Below, one piece after another: positions 13,994 through 24,480 of a stretch of 64,000 nucleotides of DNA. Positions within the stretch are counted from its first letter, which is position 1, and the number at the start of each line of letters is the position of its first letter. The DNA is taken from NCBI GenBank assembly GCA_024699855.1, contig JAMPIQ010000001.1, positions 14,446,001 through 14,510,000 on the forward strand, in the 5' to 3' direction. The position numbers and the translations under genes are program-made. The notes below the pieces were generated by a model. The model worked only from the letters and a program-made list of their open reading frames with translations, was not told the DNA's origin and did not search any database. The DNA comes from Aphelenchoides besseyi (lineage: Eukaryota; Nematoda; Chromadorea; Rhabditida; Aphelenchoididae).

Positions 13994-14066
13994 TGTTCAC
14001 AGTGAGGATCGAACTCACGACCTCCGGTGTGTGAAACCGGCGAAATAACCACTATTCTATGCGAAC
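13994..14066 (-). tRNA. tRNA-Val (anticodon CAC)
   Basis: Reading the minus strand, a 7-bp acceptor stem (GTTCGCA with TGTGAAC, one G-T pair), the D-loop with GTGGTTAT, a 5-bp anticodon stem CCGGT/ACCGG around loop TTCACAC, and a T-arm GTGAG-TTCGATC-CTCAC fold as a complete 73-nt tRNA. The anticodon CAC reads the GUG valine codon. No intron. A T-rich stretch follows the 3' end. Confidence 0.9.
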
Positions 14067-14482
14067 GCTGAGATCTCTGCTCTTCGTGAAGCACAAAAAA
14101 AAAAAAGTCACTTGTTTGGGGCGAGGGTGCTTTTCGCCGGCGCCGCTCATTCACGTTCAGCATCCTCTTGAATACGAAATAACGTTTTAAACAGAATGGT
14201 CATTGAGTGTGAACGATAATCACAAGTTGAGCTTAACGGTTCTCAGAATCCACTAAGCTCCAATGTTTTTGCTTGATTAGTTTATGTTCCTAACGAAACT
14301 TAATTTATGCACACATAACTTTAGTGGTTGTTCTTGAACCACAAACTCATTTGATTAGATTGATCAAAGAAATGTGTCAGAAGTTATTGTGTTAATAATC
14401 GCCATTGAATCTATTGGGTTAATCAGCAAATCATTAACATTATTAGATAGTATTTTCCAGAAATTGAGAACAAAAAAATGGT

Positions 14483-14728
14483 CTAGCCAATTGCTTGATA
14501 ATTAAAATCGCAATCAAAATATCGATCGGCACATTTGCATTGGGTCGTCCGCATGGCCACATACGCCCGTTCCTCATAATGTGGACAAAATGAAGGTGCG
14601 TATTGTTCTTTGAAGATACGAAAGCAATTGCTTACGTTCCGTAATGAAAATTTGATTGAACATGACAATTCGTGTTTTTGATCGACAGTTGGAAGATTGT
14701 CTGGTGACTTATCAACCTTCAGGACCAA
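14483..14728 (-). CDS. small cysteine-containing ORF of unknown function (weak)
   Basis: An open minus-strand frame ends in a stretch with Cys residues spaced like a secreted domain (FCPHYEERAYVAM, then CKCADRYFDCDF). No ATG begins it, so it would have to be an exon. It lies just downstream of the poly(A) region of the nuclease-like gene. No family was recognised and it may be chance. Confidence 0.15.
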   Translation of the reverse strand: MVLKVDKSPDNLPTVDQKHELSCSIKFSLRNVSNCFRIFKEQYAPSFCPHYEERAYVAMRTTQCKCADRYFDCDFNYQAIG

Positions 14729-14886
14729 ATCGCTTCCTATTCTTTTTTTGATTCATTTGCAGTTTCTATGTTTTTTGTTAATTTGCTACTATGAGCTGAC
14801 GATTAATCTTCGAGGTGTGTAAACGACAAGTAAAAACAAATGAGTTTATTTAAAGGAGCTTTTTTACAAGCAATCGAAGAAACAGT

Positions 14887-15822
14887 TTATGTGATTTTTT
14901 TGTAGCCTCTTGGACTCGGGTTATCGATCACGTCTTCCATGAAGTCGCCAACTCTTTCGTTGTTCTCATAGAGAGCAAAGTGGTAGTAGATTTTGATTGG
15001 GCGCCAGATTTCAAACTCGTTATCGTCGTCGTACTCAGCTGCGAAGACCATAAGTGCATGTCGATTACCTCCTTTCTTCACGTGTTCGTGGATCGTCGTT
15101 TCGTTCTTCTTCCATGCAGTCAGGTCGACCTGAAACAATCGAATGCAAAAGATCGAAACTTACTAATCTCACCTTTTGATTCACCGGAAAAAAGTTGAAA
15201 TGATGTCCGGGACCTCCCAGTCGTTTGTTTATTAATTGAAAGGCACCATCACCCGGAGTGCCTTCACGACCAAGGCAACTGGCTGTATAATTTGTTTTCC
15301 CTGAGCCACGGTCTAAGCAGTCAGGATGAACTTCGGCGCTGTTGTAGATCACGCGACAAACATCGTCAAAGTCGCATACGTGATCGTGCAGAATACTCAC
15401 TTGCTGCGCAAATGCATCACAATAGCGCTTCTCGCGTCGAATCTTCTCGATGGTCGGCAAAATGGTTGACATTTCCCAACGTCTCTCGGGATCTGCAATC
15501 GAAAATTTCAAGTCAATGGAATGAAGAAATCAGAAAACAAAGGCGATTTCACGTGTTGATACCAAAATTGGAAGACAAAGTTATGAGGAGACCAAAAGGT
15601 TTTTACACGAGTATGTTCGTCCAAAACGTTCCATTATTTTCATATCAAACTGTTACACACACACACGTTTGAATCGTTAAAACTTAAAATTCAACGGAAG
15701 TCGTCAAACCCACTTAATGAGAGTAAAGATCCAAACCAAAAGTACTCACGCAGCAGCCGAGCAAAATAAGCGTGTGGCGATATACCAAAATCAATTGCGG
15801 ATTCACGTGTGCAAAAGCTCAT
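14887..15822 (-). CDS. DNA/RNA non-specific endonuclease-like secreted protein (5' end uncertain)
   Basis: Three exons are clear: 15750-15822 (possibly extending further 5'), 15173-15492 and 14887-15129, linked by GT-AG introns in phase. The central part resembles the Endonuclea_NS_2 fold: GDGAFQLI, NKRLGGPGHH, NFFPVN, then LTAWKKNETTI (the Asn and Glu region), followed by WRPIKIYYHFALYEN. In that family the core reads D.GHLI...GG...N..P.N...W...E. Here the catalytic His position appears as Ala/Phe, so nuclease activity is doubtful. The upstream part is rich in cysteines (RYCDAFAQQ, DHVCDFDDVC, HPDCLD, SCLGREG). A signal peptide was not found, so an exon is probably missing upstream. AATAAA follows the stop. 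Confidence 0.4.
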
Positions 15823-16044
15823 TAAGTCATTAGGTTTTTCCAACGTCAAGTCCTTCAACCGATTGAGCTGTTTTCCACTTTGTTTAGTAATCTATTGCAG
15901 AAGAAAAGTTGGCCCGATGCTCACTGGGGACTTTTAGATTGAACTTCTATGTTCACAGACTTTCGATCGTTCTCATTTGTGGAAGACGTAGACACGAACT
16001 CCCGCGTTTAAAGACTCCGTACAAATGAAATCCATTTACTTCAA

Positions 16045-16719
16045 CTACCAACAAAAACAATAAAGAAAAATGACAAACAAAAAGCATATTGAAAGTAGCA
16101 GAAACAAGAGCTTTGAATTATTAAACTTGAGATCAGCGAAGAATGAGATTTCATTTGTTTCATTCTCATTGAAATTCAAAGATTCTGATTGAGAAGCATC
16201 AACTTGAGATTCACAATATCGACCCGTAAACCCGACTGAACAATGGCAAAGGTAACTACCGGGTGTGTCTTCACATCGACCGCCGTTCTGACATCGAGGC
16301 TCATCGTCGTTGCATTCATTCCAATTCCTCTCACAGTATTTGCCCTTAAAAACGAAAAGATAAACAGAATCAATTGAATAACTCACGTAGTATCCCGACT
16401 CACAAACACAAATGAAATCGCCGTGTCGACCACCGTTCACACATTTGCCTTGATTACAAGGATGGCGAGCACAATGATCAGCTAGATGACAATGTCGACC
16501 TAAAGAACGATCAAAAAATCTGATTGAAACAAACCCATGAACCCAAAATCACATTTGCAGATCGGATTGCCATCAGAATCAAGAGAACAGACTCCATTTT
16601 TGCACAGGAACTCTTGACATTTCGATCCTGAAAGAGCGTTTGATGAAGTCGATTTGAGAGTTACCTTCAGTCAATAGAACTGTTGAGAACAGAAGAATAA
16701 CAGAAAACAAATTGAACAT
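16045..16719 (-). CDS. type I membrane protein with three EGF-like domains
   Basis: Four exons (16665-16719, 16535-16627, 16387-16499, 16045-16344) give 186 residues. Order: signal peptide (MFNLFSVILLFSTVLL), EGF1 (CQEFLCKNGVCS...CKCDFGFMG), EGF2 (HCARHPCNQGKCVNGG...CVCESGYY), EGF3 of the calcium-binding-like type (WNECNDDEPRCQNGGRCED...CHCSVGFTGRYCE), then an Asn-rich stalk and a C-terminal transmembrane segment rich in Leu, Phe and Cys with almost no cytoplasmic tail. It resembles small Notch co-ligands or cell-adhesion peptides by layout only. Introns are 35-45 nt. A TATA box lies 52 nt upstream of the ATG. Confidence 0.8.
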
Positions 16720-16770
16720 CGTGACTGAAAAAAAGCAACAATATGGTCAGTTGGAGTCATTCGAAGCCCC

Positions 16771-16777
16771 TTTTATA
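16771..16777 (-). promoter_or_regulatory. TATA box of the EGF-domain gene
   Basis: The minus strand reads TATAAAAGGGG, ending 52 nt before the ATG at 16719. Confidence 0.5.
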
Positions 16778-17159
16778 CATTCCAGCTGCCCATTGGGTTT
16801 ATGAGCGTGAGAAGAATATGCCGATTGAGTGCCGGCCATTCAAATTCACCGCTAATTCAATTGACATTGTAACCGAGAGGTGAGTGAAAAGGCGCAACAA
16901 AATCAGATAACCGACAGCTCGTGGGAACTTGCTTGTTACCCGGTTGTAAACGATTGAAAGTTCCGACAATCAAACAACAACTTCCAGTTCAATCTAATGA
17001 GCTCACGGACTTCGATTTGTGGTCTGGAGATCTGAGAAACAGAACCAATAAATTTGGTTGTCAATCACTTTTGTTGGACGCGCAGACTCTCTCGAGAAGT
17101 GCATTTGACGGGAAATCCATTCGGATCAAAACATATACATTTTTATTTTAAGACACAAT

Positions 17160-18114
17160 CTAACAACCGCCATTGAAATTGATTCCACTCGTAGTCGCCT
17201 TTTGTTCTTCTTTTTGTTTGCGACGACGAGCAGTTTGACGATGATTGGAGAACCAGACTCTGATCTTCTGCAACAACTGGACTCACTCGCAGAGTACCAG
17301 AAGAACTTACCTTTTCTTGTAAACCCAACTCTTCGGCCAATTGAACGAGTCGTTCCTTCTGCGGATACTCATTCTGCGCAAACTCTGCTTTCAATGTGGC
17401 ATTCTGCTCGACCGTCAAATAACGTTGAGTATGACCCAAATTGCTTTCGTTCGCTGCTTCTTTTGGCTGCTAAAGTGAGAATAGTGAATGATCAGTGTGT
17501 TTACCTTAAAGTCCTGAACAAAGAAGTCGGTTGGATGGCGCGTGTCCTTCCATTTCGCCATAAACATGTCCATGGACTCTTTCAGACTCTTCATCGACTT
17601 CAACGATCCACGACCGTTTTCGAAGTCGGAAATCATTCGAGTCGAGTAGTTTGTTCCACAGAGTTGATTCAACGAGTTCGCAAGCTCCGGTTGGGACAAT
17701 TCTACAAGCAAACTCTTGGGTCTTCTGAAATCACTTACTCAATTGATGACGACACTCTCGGAATGCGACTCCCGCTTCTTGATCTCCCGAACTGGATTTG
17801 TTTTCTGCACGTGGTTTCTTGATTGGTGGAGACGACGAATCTGTAGAGTCAGAAAGACGTTTATTCGATAGCTCCGGATTCACGAGAAGATCCAATGATT
17901 GTTGTTGTTGGAACATCGTTTGCATCACATCGACTACCGCCTTATAAACCAATCGCTCGAATTCATTGGGTTCCGAAGATTCTCCGGTCGTTTGAATGGT
18001 TTGCTGAAATAAACGAATAGTCAAATGGAAACGCAGAGATCATACCAGGTTTATGGCCGACAAATTTCCCGACCACTTTGAACGACAATCATCGTTATTT
18101 TCATTCGCTGACAT
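17160..18114 (-). CDS. divergent POU-homeobox transcription factor
   Basis: Five exons (18046-18114, 17739-18003, 17505-17701, 17311-17469, 17160-17267) join in phase to 265 residues. After a Gln/Ser-rich N-terminus with a basic patch (IKKPRAENK), a POU-specific-like helical domain spans residues about 100-165: FRECRHQLKLSQPELANSL, then YSTRMISDFENG and LKSMKSLKESMDMFM. The homeodomain follows: RYLTVEQNATLKAEFAQNE, YPQKERLVQLAEELGL, and recognition helix KIRVWFSNHRQTARRRK. Asn51 of the homeodomain is present. POU proteins bind octamer-like DNA through both domains. Both are far from consensus, so orthology to a named class is not assigned. The next gene upstream on the same strand ends 285 bp away. 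Confidence 0.75.
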
Positions 18115-18398
18115 TCTTCGAACACAAATGACTGACCGACCACTCGAAACGAAGAAATTGAATGGTCATTTTGCAGCTTCGGCTTTCCAAAACAACAACT
18201 CAAAGGCCTCTTACCAAACACGTGGAAAATAGTGACTACGTCAACTGAGGAAGCACGTCACTTATCTCAACTCTACGATCATTTGAACGATACGTGCAAA
18301 ATGTCCAAAACAGCTTTCATTCGATTACCGCACTTGTTTTTGTTTAAGCAAACATTATTCGGTTTTCAGTAGTTTATTCTCAACGGCAAAAAAGATGA

Positions 18399-19481
18399 TC
18401 AAACGAGAAGTGGAAGCACCGACATATGTTCTTTCTCAGCACGATTCTTTTGATTGAACAACTTCTTCGGTTCTTTCTCATTACGTGGAGCCTGGAAGAA
18501 GCCAATCGAACTGCTGTTATTGGAAGTAGCAAACCTGCGCAGTCACGAAGATCAACTTGTCAGCCTTGGCCTTTCCTCCTTCAACGCGACAGACGTCCAC
18601 ACGTAAAGTCGAATTCGGTTCGATGAACCCGTAGACCGGATTGACTTTGTACCCGAAACTCGATGATAAGACGGAAAAACAGCCGTTGAACTCACAATTT
18701 GTTGTCCGAGCACTTGACTTTCACTGCTTGACGATCTGCGCTCGGATTGTGAATGACGCAGTGAAGAAGTCCGCCTTCAGTTGGAAAACGAAGTTGTTCC
18801 GGTTGCATGTGCAGATCAGTGCCTTCGCCTGAAAACAACCACCTAGATGTTCCGACTTGATTGAAGTCACCTTTTTGTTCGTCAGCCTCACGACGATCCG
18901 ATGCCGGTTGAGTTGCTTGGACCTTCAAACTCGACTGAAAAAGCGCATCACAACACTCATGATCACTCAGTTACCTCATCTTTCTCACGCGCCAATGGAA
19001 GTTGAGCGGAATCACGAGTCGACTTACGGCGTGGTGGTTGAACCCGGGCAGCGTCAGAAACCGGACGAGCAGTGACCGTGGATTGTTTCGAGCTTTTGGC
19101 CGATCCATCGACTGGTTGGGCATTTGCGACTTTGACAGCGACCTTCGGAACTGGTTCTCGGCGACTGCTTTTCGATTTCTTGGTTGGAGAGACAAGCGGT
19201 TGAGCACGCGCTGACTTCTGTAAAAGAAAGCATTCAAAATCATAACCTCTAATCACCTTCAAACTGCGAGCAGACTTCTTCGAACCCTTAGTAGACTTCT
19301 TCGAGCTCTTGGCCGACTTTCCACTCTTGCTCAACTTCTTCGATTTGACCGAACGTTTCGACTTCTTGGACAACGCGCCGCGTTTGGCATCACGTTTCTT
19401 CGAAGCGCATTGAACAAGAGCAGCGGTTGTGAATCCTACGATCGCCGTTCCCAAAAGCTGAACAACTTCGAGATCGAACAT
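18399..19481 (-). CDS. MSP-domain protein with N-terminal membrane segment and Lys/Ser-rich linker
   Basis: Six exons (19257-19481, 18975-19217, 18871-18934, 18696-18828, 18535-18658, 18399-18491) give 293 residues. Residues 1-25 are a membrane-spanning helix (VVQLLGTAIVGFTTAALVQ). A Lys/Ser/Arg-rich low-complexity region runs to about 160. The C-terminal part is a major-sperm-protein Ig-like domain: LRFPTEGGLLHCVIHNPSA, DRQAVKVKCSDNKFF, GYKVNPVYGFIEPNST, and a final DKLIFVTAQ strand. VAP and SSP/MSP families share this domain and bind FFAT peptides or assemble in sperm. The intron before the KVNPVYG strand ends in an unusual ATCGAG. The upstream in-frame Met codons lie outside the membrane helix, so 19481 was chosen. 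Confidence 0.75.
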
Positions 19482-20361
19482 TGCGAGCGAGAGAAAAGAG
19501 CGACTGATTGTTGGACGAGATTCCGACCCAAGTGACCGAACTTTGTGGAAACAGTAGTAATCCGCATTCGAAATTTGCATGTTCGGACTTCTGATATGCA
19601 AACTCAGAAGTCCTGCATCAAAAAGATGTCCTTCGATATGGTTTCCTACGAATTTTCAGATGGTGTTCAGCGTTTATCGTCACATACACAGTTGACAAGT
19701 TCAAATGCTTCGGAATGAAAGAACCTCATTCGTTAATCCTTGCAGTCTGAATAGTGATGATTGATAGAAAACAAATCAAGAACTGAAGCTGATCGTTTGA
19801 GAAAAACTGATGGGGCAGAAAAGATGGTTCTAGCTCACTGTAACTCTCAAGCAACCTCTCTTCTTCGTATTCATAGACAACTGCAAAGAGAGAGGGCGAG
19901 TGACGGTCAAACTTTGCTCCTGGACCGCCGCTTTCCCACCACTTTTATTGCACCACCGAATCCTCTTCTTTTCGCAGTCACTCGTCATTTCCGTCTATTT
20001 GACCTACTCTTAAGGTTAGTGGAATGATCTCAGCCCTCAAGTGGCAGAGATCTCGAAATTTTGGATTGTTCCACTCATTCTAGTGGAACTCATAAACAGT
20101 TGGAATAGTATCAGAGAACACGCCGATCAGAGTGTTCTGTACTTTTTATCGAACCATACAACTGAAAAGTCAGACCGCTGAACGCCAATGAACACTCTTA
20201 CTGTTATCAATTCGATATGCAACAGGACTGTGATTTAAAGTTCAACAAAGTCAGACGCTGGAACGATCAATTGAACAAGATAAACAGGATTTGAATGTCA
20301 ATCGGTTGAACACTCAGCTTTTGTGAAACACAAGTTGATCACTTTGCACGTTCCAATCGAC
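19482..20361. other. intergenic, nothing recognised
   Basis: The divergent intergenic region between the MSP-domain gene and the secreted hydrophobic protein gene. Only short random frames were seen. The right end holds the promoter of the plus-strand gene. Confidence 0.4.
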
Positions 20362-20369
20362 TATAAAAG
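20362..20369 (+). promoter_or_regulatory. TATA box of the secreted hydrophobic-repeat protein
   Basis: TATAAAAG lies 46 nt before the ATG at 20415, consistent with a short leader. Confidence 0.5.
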
Positions 20370-20414
20370 CGGCAGTTGAAGGACAGTCAATCATCATCAG
20401 TTCTTTCCGCTGAA

Positions 20415-21125
20415 ATGTCTCGTACTTCAATCGCCGTCTTCTTTTGTCTTCTCATCATCTCGACTCAGGCCTCTCCAGTGGCCAACGGTCAGGGATCTCC
20501 ACTGCTCGGCAATCTTGTCGGAAACGTGCTGGGAACCGTCGATGGAGTGGTCGGAAATGCTCAGCCAGTGGTTGGCGAAGTCACTGGTCTGTTGGGCGGC
20601 TGCAAACAACCCGGAACGTTGACCAAGATCGTCAAACTGCTCAACTTGCCCGGAGCCGTCGATCCCGCCCAATTCGTCCAACTGCTCTCCATCTTGACTC
20701 AATTGGATTCGATTCTCACTCAAATCACCTGCACTGTCGACTCGTTGTTGCCGTTGGAAGGTGGCAGTGGATCGGGCAGTGGTCTTGATGGATTGTTGGA
20801 GGAGTTGAGAAATATTCTGAACATCCCATCGAACGTCGACTTGGTTCCCTTCCTTAAAGCACTGTTGGGGGCCGTCGAGAAGCTTTTGGATCAATTACTC
20901 GGAGATGTCAGCGGATTGTTGAAGCAACTCTTGGGCGATGTCACCGGTTTGGTCGGTGGAGTGGTCGACATCTTGAATCCCGTCTTGAACAATCTCACCG
21001 GACTGTTGGGAATCCCGGAGGGTGTGTTGCCGTTGGATTTCGTCCAACAACTGATCCCTCAATTGCAAAAGGTTCTCGACCAACTTCTCGGTCAATTGGG
21101 ATCGGGATTGCCGGTCGGATTGTAG
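20415..21125 (+). CDS. secreted hydrophobic low-complexity protein, single exon
   Basis: The start used is the ATG followed by SRTSIAVFFCLLIISTQA, a clear signal peptide; an in-frame ATG 39 nt upstream is before or at the likely transcription start. The mature 218 residues are dominated by Leu, Val, Gly and Asp in amphipathic repeats such as LLGDVSGLLKQLLGDVTGLVGG and a GSGSGSG linker. Only two cysteines are present after the signal (GGC, ITC). There is no intron, unlike nearly all other genes here. AATAAA follows the stop at about 21139. I do not recognise the family; amphipathic repeats suggest lipid or surface binding, which is only an inference. Confidence 0.75.
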   Translation: MSRTSIAVFFCLLIISTQASPVANGQGSPLLGNLVGNVLGTVDGVVGNAQPVVGEVTGLLGGCKQPGTLTKIVKLLNLPGAVDPAQFVQLLSILTQLDSILTQITCTVDSLLPLEGGSGSGSGLDGLLEELRNILNIPSNVDLVPFLKALLGAVEKLLDQLLGDVSGLLKQLLGDVTGLVGGVVDILNPVLNNLTGLLGIPEGVLPLDFVQQLIPQLQKVLDQLLGQLGSGLPVGL

Positions 21126-21415
21126 ATCACTTAGTCGAATAAAAATGATCAGCACTTCATTAAGTTGTATTAATGAATAGACACTACCTCGCGTTTTAAT
21201 CAAAAGTATTCACAAGCAAAAACATTCTAACAGCAGTGATCATGTTTATTCAATTCGGACATGCAATCGCTTGACTGAACCACTGTATGTAGTCTTCAGC
21301 TGACAACGTCTTTCTAGAGCCCAACTAAAATCGTCGTTTATCATTTGCTTTAATCAATCAAATGACTATTCGTACTTGAATGGTTCTGTCAAGTGGTTAC
21401 GGTTTATTTCGAATA

Positions 21416-22603
21416 TCATTTTGGCACGTTGAATACAGCGGTGCTTATCGACTGAACCGTTTGATCTTTTTGTCCGATATTGTGCAGTTTCCCCAAACAG
21501 TATTCGTAGTAGGGTTTGATGCAACAAAGAGTTACAATCATGTTCAGAACAGGCGTCCATTCGATCGTCAAAATTACGTAATCAGCGAAATAACTATTTT
21601 CTTCACCAACAAGTATCAAAACAACGAGAATCGTGATTGGAATTACCGAAATCAATGGTGAAATTGACTAAAACAAATTCCAGGAAACTCACAAGATCGA
21701 TTCGTTACCTGCAGTAGCAATGACCGAGAGATCTGCTGATGAAGAGATCGCGTTCGTTTGCTCAGTTCGGCTGCTTTCAATTGGTTTACAGTCAAATACC
21801 CAATATAGATCGAAGCCAAATAGCTTCCGGTTAAAATAAGTCCACTGCCAAGAGTGTGAATATTGAAAAAAGGAGATTGCTGCAAAGAACAATTGGATAT
21901 CCAATAGCTATGTTTTCACTTACTATTCTACTGACTAAAAGCACAGGAATCAAGTCTTCTTTATACCAATAAGTGTTGTGAACATCGATGATTGCAGTGA
22001 AAGCGCTGTAACACGAGATTCCGATAAAAGTCAATAGGAACACAGGAACACAAAAATAGCTAAAGACGTTGATGTTCGTTGGAGCTCGACGTCTAAATTC
22101 GGAATTGAAGGCTCACTCATTTGAGTTGTTTAACCTAACGATCACTTGATATCGATAATAATACTGCGTACTCAACAGAACGATACCCGTGTAGCCGGTG
22201 ATTGCTTGTAAACCGACAGCATATCTTTGATTCTCCAAACTCAACAGTGAGAATGGACCAGTGAACTGACAAATATACCAGCCGTTTGATATGCGTAATC
22301 TCTTTAACTCGTTTGTTACTTTTCTACATTTTGTTAGCTTACTGTTTGAAGTAAGAAATGAGAGACTACGACGAAAAGATCGGCCAACGTGCAAACGAAA
22401 AGCAGTCGGGAGAAGGGTCGCAAATACTGAGGAGTATGTCGTACGATCAAATAGAACAACAATAAAGACAACACTAGTCCGATTGAAAAAACGGAAATGT
22501 TGTTTAATCGATGTACAATAAACATGGTCGTGTGATAGGAAGTCAGATTACTCTTTTGACCAGAAGTCTGATCAATGGAGTTCGAATGATCGTGAGCGTT
22601 CAT
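21416..22603 (-). CDS. nematode serpentine chemoreceptor (7TM GPCR)
   Basis: Five exons (22343-22603, 22117-22301, 21924-22092, 21709-21879, 21416-21667) give 345 residues. TM1 is ISVFSIGLVLSLLLFYLIV followed by the typical RHTPQYL loop. TM2 is RLLFVCTLADLFVVV. TM3 ends with YYYRYQVIV, the nematode Y..RY version of DRY. Later helices include FCVPVFLLTFIGISCYSAF and ILVVLILVG, and the last loop has WTPVLNMIV. This pattern is that of the Str/Srd/Srh superfamily of chemosensory receptors in sensory cilia. The intron between exons 2 and 3 is only 24 nt, and the acceptor of exon 2 (TTAAAG) is weak. It is related to the two damaged receptors at 25157 and 37391. Confidence 0.75.
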
Positions 22604-23006
22604 TCAATTGGATTTGACTTAGATGTTCATGTTTAGATGAATGCACTTTGTTCCTCAGTCACTACAGCTAAGACAAAAAGTTAAGAAAGTGTTGTAACAA
22701 AACTATGTTCTTAGAATCAACAAAATGTCCCGACCTCTAAGATTACAAAAGAAGAGATTAGTAATCAAAGTTTAAACAAAAAAACAAATCGATCTCCTGG
22801 TTTTTGAACTATTGCGAGTTAGGAGTATCAACAAAAGTGGTAATTCGATTTCTTTAATCAAATCATAACGCAGAAAACGTATTGGAAATTCTTTTTAATA
22901 AAATCAGCTTTTAACAAGGAACTAAAGAACAATTCGATAATTTTCAATGACCACAGCGAATTGACATCAAAAAGTTCTTCGAAAAACAGTTGTTTTTGGT
23001 CGAAGA

Positions 23007-24436
23007 TTAATTTCGTGTACGTCCAATACCAACCGTTGAGTTCGCAATGTCGAATTTGACACACCGACCAACCAAAAACGGATTACCCGAGACCTACATA
23101 TAGACCAATTGATTTTCTCTTCAATCCACAAACCCAATCGGTTTCACACCAATCGTCGGATGCTGTGAAAGCAACAACACATTGATTATTGTCTATACCA
23201 ACATCTAATAGATAAACAGAAGCAGGTACTGAGTAGGTTTTATCTCCTCGTCCAAATACCCAATCATCCAATTTAAATTTGTTGCTGGAGTTTGCAGTAA
23301 ACACACTGTAATCCCAATCATATAGCCAGTCAAAAGCGCTGAGCATCTGACCCATCGTGTCGTATGACAACTAGACTTACGGATCGGAATAACATTCCAA
23401 TTCCACTTACCGCAATTGCTCGCATTCCTGTGTCGATTCTAACCGTCAATCCAGTCAAATTGCATCGGTAGTTTTCACCAAAAGTAAACGAATCAAAAGA
23501 AAGGGGGTTTTGGTTTGTGTCCAAATCAACGGACAAAGTAATCACATCGAAAACACTCTAAATGTTACAAGCCACGTGACTAAACAAGCTTTTCATTTTT
23601 GCTTCACATTGGTCAAAAACTGATCCGAATGAATCAGCCAGTTCCATTGATCAAGATCTTTGATTGTTTCTGTTACACTGAAAAATGAAGAGCAATAAAT
23701 TTCGAATGCTATTACTTAATTTTGAAAAAGAAAAATGTAGAATCGATGCAATGGCTTCCACAATTGCTGCGCGTAGAGAAGATTTAAAACTGGATTCGAG
23801 TTTGCGTCGGGCTTATTGGAAACGTTCTTCGCATTCCATCCCAAACCAAAGGAGCTATCAACCGCCAGATATGAACTAATCCACGGTACTTTTCGACTAT
23901 CAGTTTTGTAGATTTGTCCAAAGGTTTGATTGAAAGTAAATACGAAATCCTGAAACAACTGAATCAGAACTAGAAATCTGAACATTAACTACGCCAATAA
24001 GATCGTTAAATCCATTTCCAATCAACCAAAATCTCCTGATCGGGCAAAAAAATACCCTTGAAAAGTTGAAGTCGTCGAGTTGTTGGGATCATAAACGATG
24101 TTGTTTTCAGTTAGTGCTGGATATCCTGGAGATAGAACCGATACTGAGTTCTCGCCGGCTTCTATAGAAATACAAGGTCTTTTGTTGGCCTGAAACTCAT
24201 GGTTATTTATATGGTCAATTGCTTGAAAATACTCTGGTGTTTGGCAGTGCCAATCTTGTAATTCATAGTCAACAGTTAAACGGGAAATCGAGGCTTGTAA
24301 TTTCGATGAGTTTTGTTCGTCGGATTCGCTTGTTTTTGCTCATGAAAGTGATTAACGGTAAGTTTTCTGCGGGTATCCTGCCACACCAAGCATTACCAGC
24401 AACAAAAATCAAAAACAAAACGACAAGTTTGTTCAT
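23007..24436 (-). CDS. aspartyl-protease-like secreted protein with altered N-lobe active site
   Basis: The ATG at 24436 starts a signal peptide (MNKLVVLFLIFVAG). Recognisable pepsin-fold pieces follow in order: TPEYFQAIDHIN (the place of G-T-P...DTG), YDPNNSTTSTF, FVFTFNQTFGQ, SFGLGW and PVLNLL. A second-lobe RIDTGMRAIA, TYSVPASVYLL, SGNPFLVG and KFDIANSTVGIG complete the order, with the stop at 23007. So the first catalytic triad is degraded to DHI while the second DTG is intact. One joint is unclear: after PVLNLLYAQQ the frame meets a TAA near 23717. Either an 84-nt intron with donor TTGTGGAA removes it, or the gene is damaged there. A TATA box lies at 24473-24480. Confidence 0.6.
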
Positions 24437-24472
24437 TTTCTTGTGTTCGAACGATCACGAAACCCAGAGGCT

Positions 24473-24480
24473 TATTTATA
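24473..24480 (-). promoter_or_regulatory. TATA box of the aspartyl-protease-like gene at 24436
   Basis: The minus strand reads TATAAATA, 37 nt upstream of the ATG. Confidence 0.4.

Noticed and set aside
15653..15667. Short AC microsatellite
   Set aside because: Only about seven dinucleotide units; ordinary simple sequence.
20427..20894. Long antisense ORF opposite the secreted hydrophobic protein
   Set aside because: Its Gln/Asp-rich composition is the reverse complement of the Leu/Val/Gly codons of the real gene.
23900..24060. Apparent frameshift at a T7 run in the aspartyl-protease homologue at 23007-24436
   Set aside because: A GT-AG intron of about 78 nt starting at the T-run (GTATTTTTTT...TGTTCAG) joins STTSTFQG to the FVFTFNQTFGQ exon in phase, so no lesion is needed there.
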